Assembly (NCBI GenBank): GCA_030248195.1
Contig: JASAND010028112.1
Span: 124,001-188,000, forward strand
Length of the DNA: 64,000 nt
Origin: Trissonchulus latispiculum
Lineage: Eukaryota; Nematoda; Enoplea; Enoplida; Ironidae
Direction: 5' to 3'
The notes under the pieces are model-generated. The model worked only from the letters and a program-made list of their open reading frames with translations, was not told where the DNA came from and ran no database searches. A program made the translations under genes and the position numbers. Shown here in pieces: positions 11,655 to 23,300 of this stretch (the stretch's first letter is position 1; every line of letters starts with the position of its first letter).

Positions 11655-13870
11655 TGAATGGATGGATTATGAACGTTGTCACGTAAGAAAATATTATATA
11701 GGTATAGTACGAGTACGTATCAACGTATGTATGTATGTAATTTATAAAACCTGATTTACTGATGCTGCAAGCAAGTTCATAAATTTAGCACCACATTAGT
11801 GAATAACAAATGGACAGTGTAATTTCCGCCCACGTGTAAAGCTAGCTAATGCTTGGCTTCTTAATGGGCGGGAAGCTACAGTTAACGCTGTTAACTTTGA
11901 ACTATTTGCTGTGACACTATGTCTAGCAAACAGTTCAAATGTTCAACAGGGAGGGAGGAAGGGTCACAAACTTTTATATTATGTACGTAATACATAAGTA
12001 TACGATGTCTAATAATGCTTTAATTGTTATAGTTAAATTGGGTCTGTAAATAATGACTAATCGAGCTTCTGGTCAGAGCTTTATTACATCGTTCTTTGTA
12101 ACTTCGCAGGAAGGGCTAACATATGCTGAACCTGCAGAAGAAGGGGCTGCAAATTTTGCTGGCCCTGACGTACAAATGGCTGACGCTGTTTCAGAAAATA
12201 TAGTTGAGGACGAGGATCAGGAAATAGTCAGTTCTGAATCTGAAACAGAACAGGCCTCCGGTCAACCAGCCAAAAAAAGAAAAAAGCATTCCAAACTTTC
12301 CAAGATAAATGGTTAAACCTTTATCCTTGGCTGACCGTTAGCCCCGACGAGAACAAGGTTTCCTGTAGCACCTGTAGTGCAGCTGGAAAAATGATTGGTG
12401 TAACAGATTGGATTCATGGAAAGCCAATGCCTGTAGGGGGTGGCGAAATGAGTATTTTAAGCGGCACCAAAACATGAAACGTCATCAGCAGGCTGTAAAG
12501 TGTCTGAAGCAGCGTGAACAGCTGCCTAAGTCCATGGAGGTTGCTGCTCAAAAGGGCGCCGAAGGTTGCTACCGCCTCATGAAAAATGTGCTGTTTACTG
12601 TTCAAAATGAGATGCCAATCTTGAAAGCTACAAAACTCCATGATTTGATTGACAGTCAGCTGCTCAGTTTTGCAGGAGAGGTGACAAAAACTGGCTTATA
12701 ATAATACATCTATTTTAATATATTTCTTGTTTTCCATATTTTTTATATTCGAAATTGAGGCGGTAGCAGTTTAACCCTCCCATCCACCCAAAAATTTTCA
12801 CTAAGGCAGTGTTGACTGTTTTATGTTGCAGACCGAAAAGCCTGGCGGTGCACATCTGCCGGGAAAGCATCGATCAAATTTTTCATCATATACTTACCTC
12901 GACGCAATGAATGAAACTGTTTTGACGGATGTTATAGACATGCTAAAGGTAGAATATATATGTATACATGATACAGAAATTAAGTAAGATGAGTGTTGTT
13001 GCACATAATGAGTTGACAGTTATTTATGGAACAGTTGAGGGTTACGTAGTCGTAGCTAATAGTCCTGCGCGTTTCAAGTTTGTAACATGCTGAACATTTT
13101 GTGTGGTAGATTCAGTTTCTTTTCTTTCTTTCCTTCTTCCTTCCTTTCCACGCACTTCAGTTTTGTCCCTAAATATTGTAGGGAGCAGCCTGTTTTTCTA
13201 TTCACGTGGACGAGTCAACCGATCTAAATTCTCGAAAGATGCTGCTGGTTTACATTCAAACCGTTGATATGGCTTCAGGTGAAGCCAAGCAGCATTTCTT
13301 GACGCTGCTGGAATCCGACGGAACGAAGGGAAAACAAATTGCTCGACAAATCTTGCAATTTTTCGAAACGCATGCTGTAGATCCAATTAAACTTGTGATG
13401 TTCACTTCGGACGGGGCGTCAGTAATGCTCGGGCCAAGAAAGGGAGTTGCGGCCCGTATTAGAAAATATTCGGGAAATAATCATATGATCAGTCTTCATT
13501 GCGTAGCTCACAAGGAAGCCTTGGCTGTCAAGGATGCATATGAAGTATATATCAAATTAACTCAGATGGTATATATAATGCAGAAATGGATATTTCAATC
13601 ATTTACTTTTACGTATCATATTATTCGCCCTAGCATTCAAGTAGAATTTTATAAATTGTTGGTCCTTTCGCGAAAGACCACGACATATAATATATAAACA
13701 TATTTAGTGCACATAGTTTTTAGGACAATCCAACTTGCCAGGACTTCGAGGACAGTTTGGCAAGACTAATAGCTCATATTTCCACGAGTAAACGGGTTAA
13801 GGAAATAAAGGAGTTGGCAGAAGCCCTTGAGGCCGACTTTGTACGACCAGAAAGAATTCGAGACATACGG

Positions 13871-13923
<53 letters not shown>

Positions 13924-16203
13924 AATCTGTCCGTCTGTCTGTCTTTTAATCTTATCTGTCTTTCAGCCTATCTAACATGTGAACGACCAGAAGTACATAT
14001 GTCCAAACAGTTTCTTATACTTAACCCTGTTTATTAGATGAAATAGGATGTACGTATCTAATTAACGAAAGGATATATATGTTTCGGTTTAGATGGCTAA
14101 GTAGGAGCAGAGTTGTTGCCATGATCTGTCGAGATATCCCAGTACTACAGGCTTACTTGGCTCACAGATCCAACGAAGACAATGATTCTACGAATTTCTA
14201 CTCATTGATCACACAAGAGAGCTTTTTGATCATTCTTTACCACCTCAACGATTTACTGAATCCGCTTGCTTCACTAAATGCGAGATTTCAAAAACGGGAT
14301 CTCCACCCTTTCGACGTAAAGGTGATTACCCCTCCTGCTTAAACTTATTTTAATTAAATTTGAGGTCCATAGAGTATTTTGCGAAAATTTCTGATTCTTT
14401 GAAAATTGACTTCAAACTAAAGACGAACTGAAATGTATTAACATTAGTCATGATTCCAATTACAGAAATTATATTTTCAGGTGCAAGCGTACCAAACTGC
14501 CCAACTAATTGAAGATTCGTTTTGCGGTGACCAAATTGTGTATCATGAGGACAGCTCTTTTGCCAAATACTTGAAGCTTAAGCAGGAGGGGAAAATAACT
14601 TTGACTGATCCTCCTCAGCGACTACGAAGCCAGAGTGGTCTGCGAAATCCTGCAGCTCCTGAAACAGCAATTAAAAGTAATATACGTTCAAAAATTTGTG
14701 AATCCTGTCAAGAAAAGTTTTATGAATTTGAAATTTTGTTTATTGATATTGAATTTGATTCACAGAATTGTTAAGATAATACAAGATATTCGTTCTAAAT
14801 CTGCTTGAATTAAGACGCAAGTTGTTTCTAGGACTTGCAACATCAGTTGTTTACCATCTTCGTCATCGCTTTGCCGATAACAATGATATACTGCAAGCCA
14901 TGTGCGTGTTTGACCCTGCCAAAGTCAGTCAGGATGATTTTGTTAATTACGGCAACGCGGATGTCAAAAAAGCCGCTGAGCACTTTCACGCCTTGCATAT
15001 TGACGCCTCCTTAATTGTTGAAGAGTGGCGTCAGTTCAAGGTACATACGTCATCACCTACCTAGTATATATATATATACGTATACATTAGATAAGATGTG
15101 GGAGTGAGGGAAAGGTCCCAGATGTGAGGGTGAGGAGGGGATCGTTGAGCCTCACTGGAATTTGAAGCTAGATTATTATATTTAGGGGTGTAGTGGCGAT
15201 GTGCGTGTGCTTATATATTCTATAGTTATGTCTAAAATTTGCAAATGCATAATCTACTTACGTACTTAAGATAGTTACACTTGGTTTCAGTACCTTCATT
15301 TGGATGCGACAGCCGCTGCAGTAAGGAAGGATCGTTCGTGGCGCACGCTTCCTCAGGAGCTGATTATGTCATCGGACCAATTTCCCAATCTCGCAAAATT
15401 GGGCGTTATCTGCATGTGCTTCAATGCACAGAATGCCGAAGTGGAACGGGGTTTCAGTCAAGTTGGCCGCCTTGCCACTGATATTCGAAACCGCCTTGAT
15501 GTGAAAACTGTGGATACTAGTATGCGTCTTTGCAACAATGCTCTTCCCTATGACAAGTTCGACTATCCCAAGGCATTTCGTACCTGGTTACGAAAAGCCG
15601 AGCTTCGTGGAAGATACGGCTGTGGTCAAAACGTAAATCCCCAGCGCCGCAATAAACCGGTTAGACATGCTTAGACAAACTAATGTGTATTATATCCGTA
15701 TGTATACTGGAATTGGCTTAAATTGCATATACGACCGTACACCACAAAAACAGTATTATTATACGTACGTAGATTATGTACATGCCTATTTGACATTAGC
15801 CTGAATCTGTATTTCCAGTTGACTTTAGTTGTCGTGTACAGTAAGTTCGTACGTACTCATATTTTGGTTCGTTCCAGGCCACGAGCACGTCTGCTGCTGC
15901 AGCCGCTGCAGCAAATGAAGCAGAGTCTGGTGTGATTGACGTACCCGATCCCGATTACACGGAAGCTGAAATGTGGGGATTTGAGGAAGAAGATATTCAG
16001 GAAACTTTAAGAATACTAAAAGCCATGGACTAAATTTTACATACATACTGCCTATTGCAATTGCGCTATGTTAACTGTTGTGCGTAATTGTCAATACAAA
16101 GTAAAGGAAGTACAGAGTTGCATAGTTACGTATATATATACGTTAAGTAACGTTACTTAAGTTACGTTATGCAGGCATATGAATAGAATCGGAATAGTAG
16201 CTA

Positions 16204-16254
<51 letters not shown>

Positions 16255-16504
16255 TATACATATATTTACAAATTAGAGTTATCAGATGACATAATTATAG
16301 TAATAATATTTAATAATAATAATAGACATTTTAAAACATTTTAATTTTGACGTTGCTGCCATTCTCTGCATTGCATAATTTAAAGTTTTCTTTCTCTGCC
16401 TATCGAAAAATTTTTGCGGAACTTTACGCAGAGCTCTGAAAAAAGTTGCGGAATTTTCAAAAAAAGTGCGGAATTTCGCAGTTTTTTTCGCAAAAAAAAC
16501 ACAG
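11309..16504 (+). mobile_element. hAT transposon, copy B
   Basis: A 5196-bp near-identical sister of copy A, with the same termini and the 8-bp duplication TCGCCGGT (11301-11308 and 16505-16512). It sits inside the LINE-2 RNase H coding region. Apart from microsatellite length, I noticed only about a dozen base differences from copy A, so both insertions look recent. Its transposase gene carries two frameshifts. Confidence 0.92.
12053..16033 (+). pseudogene. hAT transposase copy B, frameshifted in exon 1
   Basis: The gene structure matches copy A: exons at 12053-12680, 12832-12948, 13182-13544, 13724-13869, 14093-14321, 14481-14676, 14832-15040, 15291-15659 and 15878-16033. Exon 1 has lost one A in the lysine-coding A run (near 12271) and one G in the G run before the zinc-finger histidines (near 12437). 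Translation therefore ends early, at about codon 87. Exons 2-9 stay open. Coding differences from copy A include the last codon of exon 3 (GAA for AAA), CAT for CTT in exon 4 and CCT for CTT in exon 8. Both lesions fall in homopolymers, so sequencing error must be excluded. It could still be mobilised in trans, since its ends are intact. Confidence 0.82.
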
Positions 16505-16512
16505 TCGCCGGT

Positions 16513-17109
16513 AATCTCAAAGCTGGCTGCCAATCCGCGAGTACCCCGACGGCCATCAGTATATGGAAGCTACTGGCAGGCTTGGAGAAAATCGGGGTCC
16601 ATGTCACGGTTCAGTGGACTCCCAGTCACATCGATGTTGCTGGCAACGAAGCAGCTGACACTGCTGCTAAATTAGGAACTGAAATGGAGCAGGAAAACGT
16701 GGAGTTGGACTACACCACCGCCAAAGCCGCCGTTAAAAGATATATCCGTGAAGAATGCATGCGGCTTTGGAAAACCGATGATACAAATGGAACATTCGAC
16801 GGGAATAAACCTGTTTCGCTGGAACTGGAGCAAGGTCTCAGCAGGAAGGAGCGGGAGACTCTCTCACAGCTGAGATGTAACGGTCACTCCCTCCTGCTGG
16901 CCAAGCAGAGGTACAGGATGGGTATCTCTCCGTCCCCCGCCTGCCCTGACTGCTCAGCTCCGGAAGAAGACCTACCTCACCTATTACTCCACTGCCCCGC
17001 TCACAGGGCCGCTAGACGACTGCACTTCGGGTCCCGGCCCAGGCTTGACATCCTTTCGAGGGGTCCCCCCAGGGTCCTTGCCTATCTCCGGGATGTGGGC
17101 CGACTCTAG
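16513..17109 (+). pseudogene. LINE-2 ORF2, second half of RNase H to stop
   Basis: Resumes the RNase H domain at N-L-K-A-G and continues through VTVQWTPSHIDVAGNEAAD (the conserved histidine/aspartate block). The family's LSRKERETLSQLR segment and the zinc knuckle CPDCSAPEEDLPHLLLHC (near 16943-16996) follow, up to the TAG. Joined to 9024-10913 through one copy of the target sequence, the frame is continuous. Truncation at the 5' end makes the copy non-autonomous. Confidence 0.87.
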
Positions 17110-17170
17110 TTGGTCCAACCGCATTGAGCCTGCTCACAACGGTCCAGGAAGATGAAGAAGAAGAAGAGAC

Positions 17171-17664
17171 GCATATTTGAAGAATTTTTAAGGGCAAAAT
17201 TTTGAAAAATCGACCGTTTTGACTACAAAAAACTGGTCCTACGTCTTATTTTCTTCATTCTTTTTTTGTTTTGAACGACTGACAAGATACAGAAACGGCG
17301 CATAGATACTGTACTCTGAATATACTTCATTTTGGAACCACTCTCGTCTCCAGACTCCTTATAATGAATTCAAAACAGTGGACGCAAAAACGCAATTTCT
17401 CCAATTCTACACCTTAACAGTGTTCACTAACTATTAAGCCGAAAGTTGCCAAGTTTGGTTCAGTGATTGCCTAAAATCTGCTAATAAGCTTGTTAGAAAT
17501 GTGATAAGTCGTCGATGCTTTTGATCTTCTACATATGAAAAACTCAGTTTTGTATTTTTCGAAATATAGTCAAATTGGGTATTAATCGACAGCAATAGGA
17601 CCGAGACACAACATTTCTAGTAGATCTACGCATCTAAAACGCTGTCTGCGCAAGTTAGTGTGAG
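17171..17664. other. AT-rich spacer, no feature seen
   Basis: Between the LINE-2 tail and the foldback element I see no open frame, repeat or splice-flanked exon on either strand. If VPS11 continues to the left, this is intron. Confidence 0.5.
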
Positions 17665-19653
17665 AAAGAGTACATAATACATAAGAGTATGACAAGCGTC
17701 ACAAGCTATGTATTATCAGCTCGCTACATCCTCTGAACGCTATCGGCTGACTCCTCCCATAAATCAGACCTCCCCTTATCAATGCAAATTCGAACGCTAT
17801 GCTTACACGCTAAAGCTCGAAAATACAACTAAAGTCTGGCCAAAAAATGCAGGAAGCGAAATTGTTTGTTTGTAGTGAATTTGCGTTACATTTTTGCTGC
17901 AGCAATGTATATAATATTTTCGGAACCGACATGGCATGAACTTTCTTTTGGTTGAAAAAGAAATTGAAAAATAAAACTCATCAAAAGAAGCTATTTTTAG
18001 GTTTTGAAAGATCAGTAGGTGCCAAGAACTAGCCGTTTGGTGGAAAATCAGCACATCCCAAACATACTGTATCTCAAATATGAGCTAATTTTGTCAAGAA
18101 GTGCGATAGTTATTCAAGTTTTTCGATTTTCAAAAATCCTTTGATCTTTGCCACTTTTCCAATTTTGACTAGATTCTCCCAATGGAGAAATTTTGCAATT
18201 GGATCTTTAGGGCCGCTTATGTGTCAGCTTTCATGTGATCTATGTGATTTTTCAAAATTTAAAAATCGATTATTTCGAAAAATAGGTACCACTTTTTGAC
18301 CCAAAGTTTCGGCAATGCGAATCTAGCAAAAGTGAGTAAAAGCAGCATTAATCTGAGCTGAATCCAACGACATCAAGTTTTCGTGGCTACGACTTATACT
18401 GTCACCGCAACGAATTTTGAAATAATTTCCCTATTTCAATTGATTTTTGGCTAGTGTGCCCTGGTTGCGGCAAATCAATGCGACATAGCACAACTTGTCA
18501 AAAATCAGCTGAAACAAGGAAGTTGTTTAAAATTAGTTACGGAGGCAATATAAGTCGTAGCCACAAAATCTTCATATCGTTGGATTCAACTAGATTAAAC
18601 TTTATGATTATGCTATTTATGCTGTACTTTATGCTATTTTTAGTCACTTTTGCTAGATTCGCACTGCCGAGATCTTGGGTCGAAAAGTGGTATTTTCGAA
18701 AAAAATCAAATTTTCAAAAATCGCATTGATCATATGAAAACCGACACATAAGCGGTCCTGAAAATCCAGTTGCGAAATTTTTCCATTCAGAGAGAGTCGC
18801 GAGTAATAGCCAGCCAGTCAAAGTTGAAAAAGCGGCAAAGATCAAAGGATTTTGAAAATGGAAAAACTTGAATAACTAAAGCACTTCCTGACGAAATTAG
18901 TTGATATTTGGGATACAATATGTTGGGGACATATACTAAATTTCCTCCGAACGGCTAGTTCCTGGCACCTACTGATCTTTCAAAACCTAAAAAACAGCTT
19001 CTTTTGATGAAATTTAATTTTTTCAAATTTCTTCTTTCTTTCAAAGTTCATGCCATGACGGTTCAGAAAATATTATATACATTGCTGCAACAAAAATATA
19101 ACGCTAATTCACTATAAACAAAACTATTTCCCTCCCTACATTTTTTGGTCAGACTTTAGTCAGTTGGTTCAAAGTGCGTCTGTTGCGTGCAAGTATGGCG
19201 GGCGAATTTCTTTGTCAATTTATACGGGGAGGGCAGCCGATAATGCGCATTGGTTGTAGCGAGCTGATAATACATAGCTTGTCATACTCTTATGTTATCA
19301 AGAGTACTCAATATATAAGATTGTGACAGCAGGCAAGCTCTCTGTTATCAGCTCACGGTACATGCTCTGTTCGCTGACCCTCCCCCCACAAATGTGTATG
19401 CTCACTTCAAAGACATTTGCACGCTATCTGTTAAAGCTCGAAAACACAATTACTCAGTTGGTTCAATGTGCGTCTGTTGCGAGCTTTATACGCAAAGATA
19501 GCGGGCAAACTTGTTTGAAGTGAGCATACACATTTGTGGAGGGTCAGCTGTTAGCGAACAGAGCATGTACTTTCAGCTGATAACAGAGAGCTTGCCTGCT
19601 GTCACACTCTTATATATTATGTACTCTTGGTAAATATGTATTATGTACTCTTG
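17665..19653. mobile_element. Large foldback element, arms about 0.75 kb
   Basis: The left arm (from 17665, AAAGAGTACATAATAC) and right arm (to 19653, ATGTACTCTTG) are long imperfect inverted repeats centred near 18470. The exact 7-bp duplication GTGTGAG flanks it (17658-17664 and 19654-19660). The right end is split by a smaller element of the same family (19299-19629). No transposase is visible. The short spacer between the arms carries only a meaningless open frame. Confidence 0.75.
19299..19629. mobile_element. Small foldback element nested in the larger one
   Basis: A 331-bp near-palindrome: CAAGAGTACTCAATATA at one end and TATATTATGTACTCTTG at the other, with arms containing GCTCTCTGTTATCAGCT. 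It interrupts the right terminal repeat of the 17665-19653 element. No clean target duplication was found for this copy. Relatives lie at 34884, 42568 and 43525. Confidence 0.7.
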
Positions 19654-19660
19654 GTGTGAG

Positions 19661-20237
19661 TTATATCTTTACTGAGCAGTCAGCAACACTGTAGTCTGTT
19701 AGTAAGAACCAGCGACATCGGAGAAAAACAGAAAAATGGTAATTAATCTGCCTTAATCTGTCAGTGCACAGGTGCACTTGACCGTTTTGGCTCATACGTA
19801 CTGGGAGTTTCCGATATATCCCCTAAAAAGGCTGTATAATTACAAACATAGGTTAACGCGGAGGGAGTCTGGGAGTCTAAGCCCCCATGCCCGGACAAGG
19901 TATATACAAACCCTATGGGGTAACCGAAAATAGCCAGAAAAAACTAGATTTTACACTTAAATTTTAAAAATTCCGGCGAGCCGGAATGCTTTGCTAAATT
20001 TTGCAATTTCTCATGAAAATCAATCAACATTTTGAAATTTTTAGAACATTGAAGATTTTACAGCAAATTTATAATAAATTTAGCGTTAATTTTTTAAAAA
20101 TTTCGTTAATTTATTTTTCAGTGCAAGCCCCCTCGAACACTTCAGTTCAAGGTGCAAGCCCCCGAAACATTTTTTGGGACAAGCCCCCCCCACAGCTCGC
20201 GACCCCATATTAATGTATATGTTTTACGATTACAAAC
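19661..20237. other. Intron-side flank of the last visible VPS11 exon
   Basis: Non-coding. A stretch near 19855-20200 has element-like features (GTCTGGGAGTCTAAGCCCCC, then a TTCCGGCGAGCCGGAA hairpin near 19971), but I could not define its ends. No VPS11 exon was found here. Confidence 0.45.
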
Positions 20238-20312
20238 CCATATTTGCAGCATGTTTCAATAATGGCCTTGTAGTCATCAATATCCATATAATGAAGCAAA
20301 ATGTCGTCATAC
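20238..20312 (-). CDS. VPS11: VPS11 exon r (last exon visible)
   Basis: 75 nt, 1 + 24 codons + 2. YDDILLHYMDIDDYKAI and ETCCKYG match 'FQQIMHYHMQHEQYRQVISVCERHG'. The next family block ('DPSLWEQALSYF') was not found left of here in the window. Confidence 0.9.
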
Positions 20313-23300
20313 CTGGAAACAAAATAAACCCTTCCTACCTTTCCAAAGTTATATCATTTGAATATATCATTACTGTCAGTGATCACCTTTCGATTTCCGA
20401 AATTAATCAACACGGTTGAGGATACTGTGTGGGTACAACATTTAAATTATTTAAGAAGAGGAAGCCACTAAAGGGATTCTTCTCTTTGGATTACGCGTAA
20501 CGGTACACCCGTGCGGGGGCAGTCGACAAACACATCCCATCCCAGTTTGGGGGAGGTCGCCAACTAGTGGTCCCCATTTGAGGGGGTCGCCGTTTGGGGG
20601 GGGTCGTTCAAACAGCCCAAGAATGCCGGACTCTGCATGTCTGTTGGCGGCACCCCCCTCCCCAAAATGGGGCCAAGGTTTTGAAAAAGCGAAGGTTTAG
20701 TGTATTTTCTGGGGTTTGAAGTATTAAAAAATGAGAATCTTTTGGTTAATTTGCTCTTTAGTCAGTTCAAAGGGAGGGGGATTCAACTCACAAAACCCCT
20801 CTCCTGGATACGCCCACGACCTCTTATAGCGACCCCAAGTTTTTGGAAATAAAACTGAACTACAACTAGGGATGGAGTTTCTGCAATCTGGCGTTGACGC
20901 CTCCCCGCTAAACGAGGAACATTCGAGTCTTCTGGTCGGAGCCCTTTACGCATTACAATGAAGAGAAATCCTATAATGGCTTACTCATCTTCTTATATAA
21001 TGCAATTATGCACTCCTAATATAGAATTGCCTCCAAACCAAGAAAAATGACCCTTCGCACAAAAGCGAAGTTTCATTCTGGCATTCTGCCAAATTCTCCC
21101 ACTCTCAAATCAGCCGGCGTAGTTTTTAAGAAATTGATGTTCAGAACATGATGCTCACAACAAAATAATAGCTGTTTTGCCAAAATGATTTTTCACTCCA
21201 CCTAACAGACATTGGTAAAATAAGCAATTGGATGCAGTACCGACTAAGCACAAATAAGTAAACACTAGCACTTGGCAGCCATTTTGAAGAAACTGATTTC
21301 TTCAAAAATGGCTATTTTTCGACCCCAAACCGTATCTGGCTTACAAAAATCTTAATACAAGAACCAAAAATGCTCCTTCGTCGCATGTAAAATACATATG
21401 AGTACGCTCAGGCAGGTTGTACAAACACGGAAACTAGCCTGTAAAATGCATATGAGTGGCGTTGAGGTTGTAAATTAAGGAAAACAAGTTGCAACGGCTT
21501 AACATATGAGCCTGTCCTACAACGAGGCTCATATTGGCGTATGTCATAATTATAATTTGTCGAAATTTGACCTTCATATAAATAGCACGTAAAGCTTTTC
21601 ATTACAAAATTGTCCTTCACACACCTTGTCGCTGAGACACTGTGCATACGCATTATACGGCATGCCACTCTGCGCTCTGACTCAGAGCCATGTGGGGAAA
21701 GCATTACGTATGTGAGAGTAGTGTGTCATAGTGTTCCGAGAATACAGTAGGTGTACTATAGTGCTTCCGGAAATAGTAGGTGCCACGGTGTTTAGGGAAA
21801 CATCAGCTTGCATGTACAGTTAAACTTGAGGTGTCGCAGTTCACTTCGTTCTGTCCATTTCTTTCAAGCCACAATGTTAACATGTTATGTCTATTCATTC
21901 GTTTTTTCTTTAATAAAATGACCTGATGACCTTTAAGATGGCTGCACTGTGACGCCAATATGAGCCTCGTTGTAGGACAGGCTCATATGTTAAGCCGTTG
22001 CAACTTGTTTTCCTTAATTTACAACCTCAACGCCACTCATATGCATTTTACAGGCTAGTTTCCGTGTTTGTACAACCTGCCTGAGCGTACTCATATGTAT
22101 TTTACATGCGACGAAGGAGCATTTTTGGTTCTTGTTTTCCATTCTTTTACATATGTATGCGCAAAAAAAGAACCAACATAATATAGTTCCGAACACCATG
22201 CGCAAGCAGATTCTATTTTGACCACTTTTGGAAAATTTCATATTTGACCGAAAATCGCCTAAGTCCCCACCCCACCCCACCACAGCACGCTACAGCCATT
22301 TCGAGCATGCAATTCTATGACAAAAGTTGCTCAGCTCACTTAGGGCTTTCATTTGGTACCAAATTTGACCACTTTTAAAAAATTTCATTTTTGACCGAAA
22401 ATCGCCTAAGTCCCCACCCCACCCCACCACAGCACTCTATAGCCACTTTGAGCATGCAATTCTATGACAAAAGTTGCTCAGCTCACTTAGGGCTTTCATT
22501 TGGTACCAAATTTGACCACTTTTGAAAAATTTCATTTTTGACCGAAAATCGCCTAAGTCCCCACCCCACCACAGCACTCTATAGCCACTTTGAGCATGCA
22601 GTTCTATGACAAAAGTTGCTCACCTCACTTAGGGCTTTCATTTGGTACCAAATTTGACCACTTTTGAAAAATTTCATTTTGGACCACCTGACCCCTTACC
22701 GACCTGACCCCTCAGAAGGTCAAGTGGAGCCAGCCCAGCACAATGGGTGCGTTGTACAGCAAAACAGACACCGGAAATGAGCTGGGCGCACCAGAAAACC
22801 CCTATAGAGAAAGTTTTGAGAGGCCAGGTAGAGCCTAGTATGGGCCTCCAGGTAGCGGTTGCCGACATGACCCTCCAGACGGCAAAGTGGAACCAGCCCA
22901 GCAACTTGGGTCAGTCGGGCAGCAAAATTGATAGCGGGAATCGATTCTCCGTCCGCAAAAACCTTTGTATGCAAGACTTGAGGCTGCCAGGTCGCAAAAT
23001 AAGCGAAAAAACCAAGTTCAAAGTTGGACCCAAAATTCACCAACTTTGGCAGGCCAGTACCCAAAAATTACGCTCAGGGCCGGAAAATCATATAGCAATT
23101 GAACGACCCTGATATGTGTCCTATTCAGCCATATAGGCAGTATTGCCCCATATATAGCCCAGTCTGACTTATTACGGCGCCTTTGAAGCATACTTTTTGG
23201 CCATTTTAGCGTTTTGGCCGATTTTGGCCCCCTGCCAAAAATTTTTTCCGGCTCTGGGAGGCATAAAAACTAGCCTATCGGCTTATTTTTGTTGCGTACT

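Larger units (their letters stand above)
8985..17170 (+). mobile_element. LINE-2: second I/R1-like LINE, 5'-truncated
   Basis: Pieces are about 8985-10913, one target copy at 11300-11308, and 16513 to about 17170. It starts inside the RT domain, so it is 5'-truncated, the usual result of incomplete target-primed reverse transcription. It is clearly related to LINE-1 but diverged throughout, so it is another family. The stop TAG is near 17107-17109. A short UTR follows that ends in a GAAGAAGAAGAAG run, resembling the simple-repeat tails of the I group. It hosts the MITE at 10922 and hAT copy B. Confidence 0.85.
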
